Assembly (NCBI GenBank): GCA_021163465.1
Contig: JAGGWU010000168.1
Span: 1-9,147, forward strand
Length of the DNA stretch: 9,147 nt
Reading direction: 5' to 3'
Source of the DNA: Candidatus Bipolaricaulota bacterium
GTDB lineage: Bacteria; Bipolaricaulota; Bipolaricaulia; Bipolaricaulales; Bipolaricaulaceae
The position numbers and the translations under genes were made by a program. Positions 1 to 6,273 of this stretch are shown in pieces (the first letter of the stretch is position 1; each line of letters begins with the position of its first letter). The notes below the pieces were generated by a model. The model saw only the letters and a list, made by a program, of their open reading frames with translations. It ran no database searches and had not been told where the DNA came from.

Positions 1-1550
1 ACCTCCCCGCCCCAGGCGGCCCCATCGGTACCGTAGCCGTAGCCGTCGACGGCGATCCCCACGAGCTCAGGTAAACCGTGTTCCCCGGCGAGCCCGGCCA
101 CATGGGCCACGTGGTGCTGTACCCGGATCACCCGCTCCCCGAGTTCCTCCGCCAGGTGCGCGGTGGGAAAGGCGGGGTGGAGGTCGCACACGAGGATCTT
201 CGGCATCTGGACTCCCGTTATCTTCAAAAGGTGGGCGATCGCACCCCGCAAAAATTCCAGGGTCTCCAGGTGCTCCACGTTCCCGATGTGTTGGGAGAGG
301 AAGGCCTTCCCCCGGTGGTAGAGGGTGAAGGTAACGTTCAGCTCCGCTCCCAGGGCCAACATGGGTTCCTCCCCGAGGTCGATGGGGATGGGCTCGGGGA
401 CCCACCCCCGGGAGCGGCGCAAGAACACGGGCTTCCCTGCCGCCAGCCGCACCACCGAGTCGTCGCACCGCGCCACGATCCTCCTGTTGTGCAGGAGGAA
501 TCCGTCCGCCACTCCAACAAGCTCCCGAAGGATCCGCCCGTTCTCGGTGAGCATCGGCCGGCCGGGGAGGTTGGCGCTGGTCATGACGAGCGGGAAATCG
601 ATCCTCCTAAAGAGGAGATGGTGGAGGCCCGAGTAGGGGAGCATGAACCCGACGGTGTGAAGCCCCGGGGCCACGGACGGGGCGAGCTTACCGCCTTTCT
701 TGGGCAGGACCACGATGGGGCGCCGGGGCGAGCGCAGGAGTTTCTCGGCTTCCGGCGAAACTTCGGCGAACCCCCGCACCAGAGGGAGCGGCGCCATGAG
801 GGCGAAGGGCTGTCCCGGCCGGCCCAGGCGCCTCCGGAGCTCCGAAACGACCTCCTCCCGGGTGGCATCACAAGCGAGGTGCGTTCCCCCGATCCCCTTG
901 ATGGCGACGATCTTTCCGGCCTTCAGGGCCTCGGCGGCGAGCTCGATGGGATCTCCTGTAGCCTCCCGCCCGCCCTCGAGGTATGAAAGTTTGGGGCCGC
1001 ATGCGGGGCAAGCGGTGGTCTGGGCGTGGTAGCGGCGATCCAGGGGATCTTCGTACTCCCGGCGGCAGCCCTCACACATGGGGAAATCCCGCATGGAGGT
1101 GCGGGGGCGGTCGTAGGGGAGGGACTCGATCACGGTGAACCGGGGTCCGCACTCGGTACCGCTCGTGGCCCAGTAGCCGTGGTAACGGCTTTTCGGGTCG
1201 TCGATGTCGGAGAGGCACCGGTCGCAGGTGGCGATGTCCGGGGGGATGGTGCCTCCACTCCCCTTCTTCTCGGCAGACTTCAGTATCCGGAAGTGTGAGT
1301 CGCCGTTCGGGGGGATTTCCTCCACCGCGATCCCGGATATCTCGGCCAGGGGCGGGGCTTCCTCCCGCAGGGCCCGGAGGAAATCCTCCAGCGCTTCTTG
1401 GGGCCCCTCTACCTCGACCTCCACCCCGGCGTCCCCCAGGTTCCGCACATGGCCGGCCAGCCCCCGGCGCACGGCGATGCGGTAGACGAAGGGCCGGAAA
1501 CCGACCCCCTGGACGATCCCGGAGACGTATATGCGGTAGCGAACCTTCAC
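1..1550 (-). CDS. hypF: HypF, [NiFe]-hydrogenase maturation carbamoyltransferase (C-terminus cut by window edge)
   Basis: HypF uses carbamoyl phosphate and ATP to carbamoylate the C-terminal cysteine of HypE, the source of the cyanide ligands of [NiFe] hydrogenases. The frame is open from a GTG at 1550 to the left edge, giving 516 residues; the family is usually about 750. The N-terminal acylphosphatase domain (about 1-92) has GIVQGVGFRPF with catalytic R19 and N37. A zinc-finger region follows, with C109/C112, C134, C159/C162 and C181/C184. The YrdC-like domain starts near 205 (KGIGG at 218-222, later MTSAN). The Kae1-like domain has HHVAH at 479-483 and is cut just after a DGYGYGTDGAAWGGE stretch. 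Oddity: the first zinc site has Gly131 where the family has Cys. The GTG lies 6 nt after a TATAAT, so the mRNA is probably leaderless. No other hyp or hydrogenase gene is in the window, so the partners are unseen. Identity is near certain. Confidence 0.96.
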   Translation of the reverse strand, partial: MKVRYRIYVSGIVQGVGFRPFVYRIAVRRGLAGHVRNLGDAGVEVEVEGPQEALEDFLRALREEAPPLAEISGIAVEEIPPNGDSHFRILKSAEKKGSGGTIPPDIATCDRCLSDIDDPKSRYHGYWATSGTECGPRFTVIESLPYDRPRTSMRDFPMCEGCRREYEDPLDRRYHAQTTACPACGPKLSYLEGGREATGDPIELAAEALKAGKIVAIKGIGGTHLACDATREEVVSELRRRLGRPGQPFALMAPLPLVRGFAEVSPEAEKLLRSPRRPIVVLPKKGGKLAPSVAPGLHTVGFMLPYSGLHHLLFRRIDFPLVMTSANLPGRPMLTENGRILRELVGVADGFLLHNRRIVARCDDSVVRLAAGKPVFLRRSRGWVPEPIPIDLGEEPMLALGAELNVTFTLYHRGKAFLSQHIGNVEHLETLEFLRGAIAHLLKITGVQMPKILVCDLHPAFPTAHLAEELGERVIRVQHHVAHVAGLAGEHGLPELVGIAVDGYGYGTDGAAWGGE

Positions 1551-1552
1551 AC

Positions 1553-1568
1553 GGCGATTATAGTCGCC
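1553..1568. promoter_or_regulatory. 16-bp near-perfect palindrome over the hypF -10 box (possible operator)
   Basis: GGCGATTATAGTCGCC reads the same on both strands except for one central mismatched pair. It covers the hypF -10 and lies where the -35 of the divergent promoter (1591-1596) would be. A repressor bound here could block both promoters. That function is inference; the symmetry is directly visible. Confidence 0.4.
1557..1562 (-). promoter_or_regulatory. -10 box of hypF promoter (leaderless)
   Basis: A perfect TATAAT on the minus strand ends 6 nt before the hypF GTG. With a normal -10 to +1 distance, transcription starts on the G of the start codon, so no ribosome binding site is possible. 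No good -35 box is visible at 16-18 bp spacing. The box lies inside a near-palindrome. Confidence 0.72.
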
Positions 1569-1590
1569 GACCGTCCTCCCCTCGGCCGGC

Positions 1591-1596
1591 TATAAT
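1591..1596 (+). promoter_or_regulatory. -10 box for the 68-aa gene / UPF0145 unit (near-leaderless)
   Basis: A perfect TATAAT on the plus strand ends 8 nt before the ATG at 1605, which puts +1 at about 1603-1605. GGGGAG (1597-1602) resembles a Shine-Dalgarno but is only 2 nt from the ATG and would lie upstream of +1. No clear -35 is seen; its expected place overlaps the palindrome over the hypF -10. Confidence 0.7.
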
Positions 1597-1604
1597 GGGG
1601 AGCG

Positions 1605-1811
1605 ATGCTTCTACGCTTGGGCTACGTCCTCCTCGTCTCGGCCCTGGCCGTTGTGGTGGGATACGGCGTCTATTGGGCCGTGCGGCTGCTCCTGGGGCTC
1701 CCGGGGATACCTCTGTTCCTGAAGGTGGCCATCGCTTTGGCCCTGGTGGGTTTGGTGCTGGTGATCGCGGGGCTAGTCCGCGAGAAGTCACGGCAGGGAA
1801 AGGAGGTGTGA
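1605..1811 (+). CDS. Small hypothetical membrane protein, two transmembrane segments
   Basis: A 68-residue protein of unknown function. It has two hydrophobic stretches, about residues 5-31 and 38-58, joined by a short LGLPGIP turn, and ends in a basic/charged tail (REKSRQGKEV). This fits a two-helix hairpin in the inner membrane. There is no signal-peptidase site, cysteine or catalytic motif. It is the first gene of a two-gene unit: its TGA ends 1 nt before the ATC from which the UPF0145 gene seems to start, and its last codons carry that gene's Shine-Dalgarno. Tight coupling suggests the two products act together, perhaps with this one as a membrane partner, but that is inference. The promoter position, hydrophobicity and coupling make it likely to be real. 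Confidence 0.75.
   Translation: MLLRLGYVLLVSALAVVVGYGVYWAVRLLLGLPGIPLFLKVAIALALVGLVLVIAGLVREKSRQGKEV
1801..1806 (+). promoter_or_regulatory. Strong Shine-Dalgarno that sets an ATC start
   Basis: AGGAGG lies inside the end of the 68-aa gene, 6 nt upstream of ATC at 1813. The ideal spacing and the conserved family N-terminus that follows point to ATC as the initiation codon of the UPF0145 gene. Confidence 0.75.
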
Positions 1812-1812
1812 G

Positions 1813-2142
1813 ATCCTTATCACTACCACCGAGGAGGTCCCAGGATATGAGATCATAGAGATCCTGGGGCTCGTGCGGGGAAACACCGTGCGGGCACGGC
1901 ACCTGGGCCGGGATGTCCTCGCGGGCTTGAGGAACGTGGTGGGTGGGGAAATAACGGAATACACCGAGATGCTCTCCAAAGCCCGGGAGGAAGCGGTGCA
2001 GCGCATGATCTCCCAGGCGGAGGAGCTCGGGGCCGATGCCGTGGTCGGGGTGCGGTTCGCCACCTCCCAGACGATGGCCGGGGCCGCCGAGATCTTGGTC
2101 TACGGCACCGCGGTGAAGTTGCGGCGGCTCGGCCGAGGGTGA
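1813..2142 (+). CDS. UPF0145 / YbjQ family protein (apparent ATC start)
   Basis: A protein of 109 residues that matches the YbjQ/UPF0145 family over its whole length: ITTTEEVPGY at the N-terminus, VRGNTVRARHLGRD, the signature LRNVVGGEITEYTEML, then AREEAVQRMISQAEELGADAVVGVRF and a final ILVYGTAVKL. The family has been called a putative heavy-metal-binding domain on structural grounds; its cellular role is not known. The first ordinary start in frame is GTG at 1873, which would remove about 20 conserved residues. Upstream in the same frame the codons run back to a TAG at 1774 with no ATG, GTG or TTG. ATC at 1813, 6 nt after AGGAGG, is therefore the best start. The gene is coupled to the 68-aa membrane protein. 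A base-calling error at the start codon is the main alternative. Confidence 0.9.
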   Translation: MLITTTEEVPGYEIIEILGLVRGNTVRARHLGRDVLAGLRNVVGGEITEYTEMLSKAREEAVQRMISQAEELGADAVVGVRFATSQTMAGAAEILVYGTAVKLRRLGRG

Positions 2143-2148
2143 TCAGGC

Positions 2149-2212
2149 TTTATGCCCCTGCATTAGGGTTCGTTGCATAAACCCGGCCAGCCCCTTGGGC
2201 TTGCCGCCGGGT
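2149..2212. terminator. Stem-loops in the convergent gap between UPF0145 and nadB
   Basis: The 95-bp gap holds several inverted repeats: TTTATGC (2149-2155) with GCATAAA (2175-2181), CCCT/AGGG inside it, AGCCC-CTT-GGGCT (2189-2201), and ACCCGG (2181-2186) with CCGGGT (2207-2212). The location between two converging genes suits bidirectional termination. No clean T-run follows any stem, so this is a tentative call. Confidence 0.35.
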
Positions 2213-2237
2213 AAACAGCGTTTGCCCTCCAGAATGA

Positions 2238-3809
2238 TCAGCCGGGGAAATCCTCGCGGAAATGTACGCCCCGGGAGGTGCGGTTGCGCCAAGCCGCCTC
2301 GGCCACGATGAGCGCGGCTTGGACTCCGTTGCGGAGGCCCAAGAGCTTATCGTCCAACCGGGCACGGCGGTAAAAGTCCACGATGTCCTCCCACAGGTGC
2401 CTTAGATCCCGAATCGCCCGGGCCAGGCGTCGCGCGTCCCGGGAAAGGCCCACATAGTACCACATGGTGTACTGAACGGAGCGCCAATCCCGGTGGATGA
2501 GGGCGGGGTCGGCGGGAATGCCGTCGGTGGGGTACTCCCACGGTGGGACCTCTTCGGGGTCGATGGGCCGAGGTCTTCGGGCGGCGATGTCCCGGGCGGC
2601 ACGGTTTCCGAACACGAGCCCCTCAAGGAGGGAGGTACTTGCCAGACGGTTGGCCCCATGTAGCCCGGTGCAGGCCACCTCCCCGACCGCGTACAGGTTC
2701 CGCACCGTGGTCCTGCCCCACTCGTCGGTCCATACCCCACCGCAGGAGTAATGGGCCGCGGGGACCACGGGGATCGGTTCCTCGGGCACCTCGATCCCCA
2801 ATTCCCTACATTTGTGGTAAATGGTGGGAAACCTGTCCCGGAAGCCCTTTATCCCCGAAACGTCCAAAAGCACGTGGGGATAGCCGTGCAAGGTCATCTC
2901 CCGGTGGATGGCCCGGGCCACGATGTCCCGGGGGGCGAGGTCGCCCCATTCCGGGGCGTACTCCTGCATAAACCGGCGACCGTCCGGGGTGAGGAGTTTC
3001 CCACCTTCTCCCCTCACGGCTTCGGAGATGAGGAAGTTCTCGCCCTCGGGAACGGCCAAAGTGGTGGGATGAAACTGGATGTATTCGGCGTTGATCACGC
3101 GGGCGCCGGCGCGGTGGGCCATGGCGAGGCCGTCCCCCCGGGCACCCGGGGGGTTGGTGGTGTAGCGGTAGATCCGACCGAGGCCCCCCGTGGCCAGGAC
3201 GGTGGCCCCGGCGATGTACCGCCGCACCTCTCCCTTCTCCTGTTCCAGGACATAAGCCCCGTGACAGGTTATGGGCTCGTACACGGTGAGGGGGTCGCGG
3301 GCATGGTGGGGGAAGGTTATCAGGTCCACCGCGGTGGCCCCGGTAACGAGCTCTACGTTAGGAAGTTCTCGCAAAAGCTCGTGCAGGGCCTGGGAGATGG
3401 CGGCGCCGGTGCGGTCGCCCACATGAAGGATCCGGGGAACCGAGTGCCCCCCTTCACGGGTGTAATGCAACTCCCCTTTTGGAGTGCGATCGAATGGCAC
3501 ACCGGCCTCCTGTACGAGGACCCGCTGCACCAGCTCGGGGCCCTCTTTGGCCACGATCTCCGCCGCCCGTCGCAACGACAACCCCGCACCGGCCCGGAGG
3601 ATGTCCTCCACGAACTTCCCCGTCGAATCCCCTGGCCCCAACGTGGCGATCCCCCCTTGGGCATATCGCGTAGCCCCCTCCTCGGGATCGGTCTCCCGAG
3701 TGATCACGATGATCCTGAGGTGCCTTTCCTCGGCGAGACGAAGGGCACAGGAAAGTCCCGCGATCCCGGCCCCGATCACCAACACGTCCGCTGTCCTGGC
3801 CTCTGCCAT
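2238..3809 (-). CDS. nadB: L-aspartate oxidase (NadB)
   Basis: A cytoplasmic FAD enzyme that oxidises L-aspartate to iminoaspartate, which NadA condenses to quinolinate in de novo NAD synthesis. From the ATG at 3809 it has 523 residues, against about 540 in E. coli. Visible features, numbered from that start: FAD-binding VIGAGIAG (11-18), ATRYAQGGIATLG, HYTREGGHSVPRILH, QFHPT with His247, PRDIVARAI with catalytic-type Arg294, AAHYSCGGV with His353, and YAVGEVACTGLHGANRLASTSLLEGLVFG. The last two favour NadB over succinate dehydrogenase SdhA; there is no covalent-flavin histidine motif near the N-terminus. An ATG at 3815 (two residues longer) and a GTG at 3818 are also possible. I chose 3809 because the -10 box predicts +1 near 3813. 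nadA and nadC are not in the window. It is divergent from ade. Confidence 0.95.
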   Translation of the reverse strand: MAEARTADVLVIGAGIAGLSCALRLAEERHLRIIVITRETDPEEGATRYAQGGIATLGPGDSTGKFVEDILRAGAGLSLRRAAEIVAKEGPELVQRVLVQEAGVPFDRTPKGELHYTREGGHSVPRILHVGDRTGAAISQALHELLRELPNVELVTGATAVDLITFPHHARDPLTVYEPITCHGAYVLEQEKGEVRRYIAGATVLATGGLGRIYRYTTNPPGARGDGLAMAHRAGARVINAEYIQFHPTTLAVPEGENFLISEAVRGEGGKLLTPDGRRFMQEYAPEWGDLAPRDIVARAIHREMTLHGYPHVLLDVSGIKGFRDRFPTIYHKCRELGIEVPEEPIPVVPAAHYSCGGVWTDEWGRTTVRNLYAVGEVACTGLHGANRLASTSLLEGLVFGNRAARDIAARRPRPIDPEEVPPWEYPTDGIPADPALIHRDWRSVQYTMWYYVGLSRDARRLARAIRDLRHLWEDIVDFYRRARLDDKLLGLRNGVQAALIVAEAAWRNRTSRGVHFREDFPG

Positions 3810-3819
3810 CCTCATCACA

Positions 3820-3825
3820 ACGATA
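3820..3825 (-). promoter_or_regulatory. Probable -10 box of nadB
   Basis: TATCGT on the minus strand predicts +1 at about 3813, leaving a leader of at most about 4 nt before the ATG at 3809. No spaced Shine-Dalgarno precedes the start. The -35 region is poor (TTCTCT or TTTCTC at 17-18 bp). Confidence 0.45.
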
Positions 3826-3838
3826 GCCCAAAACGGGG

Positions 3839-3856
3839 ACAAAGAGAAAAAAACAA
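3839..3856. promoter_or_regulatory. A-rich tract between the divergent nadB and ade promoters
   Basis: An AT-rich stretch, with seven consecutive A at its core, stands out in otherwise GC-rich DNA. It lies about 49-66 bp before the predicted ade +1, where an UP element would sit, and about 26-43 bp before the nadB +1. A role as UP element or bend is inference. Confidence 0.3.
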
Positions 3857-3892
3857 GGGCGGGTTCCCCTATGATTGCCTCCGTAGCGGCGG

Positions 3893-3898
3893 TATCCT
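3893..3898 (+). promoter_or_regulatory. -10 box of ade (leaderless)
   Basis: TATCCT ends exactly 6 nt before the GTG at 3905, so the predicted +1 is the first base of the start codon. No Shine-Dalgarno precedes the GTG, which agrees with leaderless translation. The expected -35 position shows no match to TTGACA. Confidence 0.55.
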
Positions 3899-3904
3899 TG
3901 TGGC

Positions 3905-5611
3905 GTGATCGGGGATTGTTTATTCGGGGCGGCAAAGGGTGACGAGCCCGCGGACCTTCTCCTCCGGGGTGCCCGCATCGTGGACGTGATCTTAGGGGAA
4001 ATCCGCCAAGGGGATCTGGCGGTGGCCGGGGGTTACATCGTGGGATTCGGGGCCAGGAAGGCCGAGGAGATTATCGACCTTGAGGGAAAGTATCTCGTTC
4101 CGGGCCTCATCGATGCCCATGTCCACATCGAGTCGTCCCAGCTCTCCCCGGCGGAATTCGCCCGGGCGGTCCTTCCCCACGGCACTACCTGCGTCATCGC
4201 CGATCCCCACGAGATCGCCAACGTGTTGGGCCTTCGTGGGATCCGATATATGCTTCGGGCGACGGAATCCCTTCCTCTGCGTGTTTTCTTTATGGCCCCC
4301 TCCTGTGTGCCTTCAAGCCCCCTGGAGAACGCCGGCGCCATGCTCTCTGCCGAGGAAATAAAGGAGGTGCTTTCCTGGGATCGGGTCCTCGGGCTCGGGG
4401 AGGTGATGAACTTCCCGGGGGTCCTTTCCCGGGACCCGGAGGTGTGGGCGAAGCTGGAGGCGGCTCACGGAAAGCCCATCGATGGCCACGCCCCAGGCCT
4501 TTCGGGATATGAGCTTTGGGCCTACAGGCTCGCGGGCCCGCGTACGGAACACGAGTGCACCCTTTTACGGGAAGCCCGGGAGAAGCTCCGGGCGGGGATG
4601 CACATCCTCATCCGCGAGGGGACCACGGCCCGCAACCTTTCGGCCTTGATTCCCCTCCTTTCAGCGCATACGGCACCGTTCGTCCACTTCTGTACCGACG
4701 ACCGTCATCCCGAGACCCTCCACACCGAAGGCCACATGGACGATGTGCTGCGCAAGGCCATCGCCGGCGGGACGGATCCCCTGGTGGCCATCGCCGCGGC
4801 CACGATCCACGCCGCGAGGGCCTACGGCCTTGTGGACTTGGGGGCCCTTGCCCCGGGCTTCCGGGCCGATTTCCTCGTCGTGTCTGACCTGGAGCAGTTC
4901 GAGGTGGAGCGGGTATACGTGGGCGGGGAGCTCGTGGCGGAAGGAGGCCGGTGCTTGGCGGAGTGCCCCGACATCCCGGCCGGTGATGTCCGGGGCACGG
5001 TGGACGTAGATACGGGAGCCCTTTCCTTCAGGATCCCCGCGGAGGGAAAAAAAGCGCGGGTAATCGGAGTGGTTCCAGGCCAGGTGGTAACCGAGGGGTT
5101 GATCCTCGAGCCCAAAGAGGTGGGCGGGGAAGTGGTCGCCGACCCGGAACGGGATATCCTGAAGCTCGCGGTGGTGGAGCGACACCGTGGTACGGGGAAC
5201 GTGGGGCTTGGGCTCGTGCGGGGCTTCGGATTGAAACGGGGAGCCCTTGGTTCAACGGTGGCCCACGATTCCCATAACATCGTTGTGGTGGGAACAAATG
5301 ACGGTGATATGCGTCTCGCGGTGGCCCGCCTCGTGGAGCTCGGCGGGGGACAAGTGGTGATAGCCGATGGCAAAGTGCTTGCAGAGCTTCCCCTTCCCCT
5401 CGGGGGCCTTATGTCCGATCTCCCGCTGGAGGAGGTGGTGCGCCGCAGCGGGGGGCTGAAAAAGGCGTCTCGGAGCTTGGGTTGTGTGCTTCCGGATCCC
5501 TTCATGCAGCTTTCCTTTCTGGCCCTTCCGGTGATACCCAAGTTGAAGCTCACCGATTTGGGCCTCGTGGACGTTGAAAGGTTTGAACTGACCCCGCTTT
5601 TCGTCGAATAA
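3905..5611 (+). CDS. ade: Adenine deaminase (Ade family, amidohydrolase fold)
   Basis: Converts adenine to hypoxanthine and ammonia in purine salvage; a cytoplasmic metal-dependent enzyme. The 568 residues match the usual 570-590. The GTG start lies 6 nt after a -10 box. Seen in order: the N-terminal beta domain (ADLLLRGARIVDV), LVPGLIDAHVHIESS with metal ligands H72 and H74, ADPHEIANVLG (99-109), GLGEVMNFPG (163-172), IDGHAPGLSGYELWAY (192-207) with H195, FCTDDRHP (262-269), and ATIHAARAYGLVDLGALAPGFRADFLVV. The C-terminal adenine-deaminase domain includes VAHDSHNIVVVGTNDGDM and a conserved GGLMSDLPLEEV. These motifs separate it from dihydroorotase and other amidohydrolases. No purine riboswitch fits, because the mRNA seems to have no leader. 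It converges on plsC. Confidence 0.96.
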   Translation: MIGDCLFGAAKGDEPADLLLRGARIVDVILGEIRQGDLAVAGGYIVGFGARKAEEIIDLEGKYLVPGLIDAHVHIESSQLSPAEFARAVLPHGTTCVIADPHEIANVLGLRGIRYMLRATESLPLRVFFMAPSCVPSSPLENAGAMLSAEEIKEVLSWDRVLGLGEVMNFPGVLSRDPEVWAKLEAAHGKPIDGHAPGLSGYELWAYRLAGPRTEHECTLLREAREKLRAGMHILIREGTTARNLSALIPLLSAHTAPFVHFCTDDRHPETLHTEGHMDDVLRKAIAGGTDPLVAIAAATIHAARAYGLVDLGALAPGFRADFLVVSDLEQFEVERVYVGGELVAEGGRCLAECPDIPAGDVRGTVDVDTGALSFRIPAEGKKARVIGVVPGQVVTEGLILEPKEVGGEVVADPERDILKLAVVERHRGTGNVGLGLVRGFGLKRGALGSTVAHDSHNIVVVGTNDGDMRLAVARLVELGGGQVVIADGKVLAELPLPLGGLMSDLPLEEVVRRSGGLKKASRSLGCVLPDPFMQLSFLALPVIPKLKLTDLGLVDVERFELTPLFVE

Positions 5612-5612
5612 C

Positions 5613-5626
5613 GGGCAAGCGTGCCC
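5613..5626. terminator. Short hairpin between convergent ade and plsC
   Basis: GGGCA-AGCG-TGCCC forms a 5-bp stem with a 4-nt loop, 2 bp after the ade stop and 15 bp from the plsC stop. It is the only hairpin in the 29-bp gap. A short TTT follows on the plus strand after 5 nt. The stem is short and the T-run weak, so its strength as a terminator is uncertain. Confidence 0.4.
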
Positions 5627-5640
5627 ATCGTTTGCGCGCA

Positions 5641-6273
5641 TTACACCACCGTGCCGTCGATCATTTCTATGAGGCGGGAGGCCATGTGGCGATAGCGTTC
5701 GGGCTTTGAGAGCTCAGGGGGAAGCCCTTTCGTCAGCTCCTCCACTTGAAAAGGCTTCCCGATGTACACGGTGATCTTGGGAAATCTCGGCGGAAACCTC
5801 CGGGGAGGATACGGGCCCTGGGGGACGATATTCACGGGGACCAAGGGTTTCTTGAACATTTCCGCCAACCTCACCGCCCCGGTCTTGGGCTCCGCCCCGG
5901 GGCGAGTGGTCCCCTCGGGGAAGATCCCCAGGAGCTTGTAGCGTCGAGCCGCCCGGAGCATCTTCTTAAAATCGTCGGGCCCGAAGTGGTCCCTGTCGAT
6001 CACGGTGGCAAACCCCAGAACGAAGGGGGCGAAGATCGGGTTCCGCGTCAGCCCCCGTCGGGCGATGAAATGCACCCGACGGAAAGGTCCACATGCCACA
6101 CATACCACCGGGATATCCCAATAGGAGCGGTGCCGCGCCACCAATATCCCCCCACCCCGCAGGTGCTTCCGCCCCCGCACCCGCAGACGGAAAAGCGGGT
6201 AGATCACAGGCGAAGCTAAAAGGACCAGGATCCCGTAAATCAAGCCACGAAGCTTATCGGCGATCCTTCCCAC
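5641..6273 (-). CDS. plsC: PlsC-type 1-acyl-sn-glycerol-3-phosphate acyltransferase
   Basis: Probably acylates lysophosphatidic acid to phosphatidic acid at the inner face of the membrane. The protein has 210 residues. A hydrophobic segment at about 10-28 can anchor it. Acyltransferase blocks follow: H48-x4-D53 in ARHRSYWD (catalytic), VIDRD at 91-95, FPEGTTRPG at 118-126 (phosphate-binding block), and PLVPVNIVPQG. The residue before the catalytic His is Arg where Asn is usual. The start is GTG at 6273 with GGAGG (6280-6284) 6 nt upstream. The first 20 bp overlap the end of cmk, so translation is probably coupled. cmk-plsC pairs are common in bacteria. Substrate (lysophosphatidate or another lysolipid) is inferred from family only. 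Confidence 0.92.
   Translation of the reverse strand: MGRIADKLRGLIYGILVLLASPVIYPLFRLRVRGRKHLRGGGILVARHRSYWDIPVVCVACGPFRRVHFIARRGLTRNPIFAPFVLGFATVIDRDHFGPDDFKKMLRAARRYKLLGIFPEGTTRPGAEPKTGAVRLAEMFKKPLVPVNIVPQGPYPPRRFPPRFPKITVYIGKPFQVEELTKGLPPELSKPERYRHMASRLIEMIDGTVV

Noticed and set aside
78..986. A 302-codon plus-strand frame opposite hypF
   Set aside because: It lies over hypF on the other strand, where the minus-strand product shows clear HypF domains. Long antisense frames are expected in GC-rich coding DNA; the product is rich in Pro, Gly and Arg and has no family features.
1873..2142. GTG at 1873 as the start of the UPF0145 gene
   Set aside because: It removes conserved family residues and has no Shine-Dalgarno, whereas ATC at 1813 has both in place.
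3816..3904. Purine or NAD-linked riboswitch before ade or nadB
   Set aside because: The predicted leaders are 0-4 nt long, so there is no room for an aptamer, and no known aptamer motif is visible.
2751..3908. A 385-codon plus-strand frame opposite nadB
   Set aside because: Shadow of nadB; no recognisable domain and composition driven by GC.
3810..3935. Upstream extension of nadB to 3935
   Set aside because: The extra residues do not resemble any NadB N-terminus, and the extension would run across the ade promoter and start codon.
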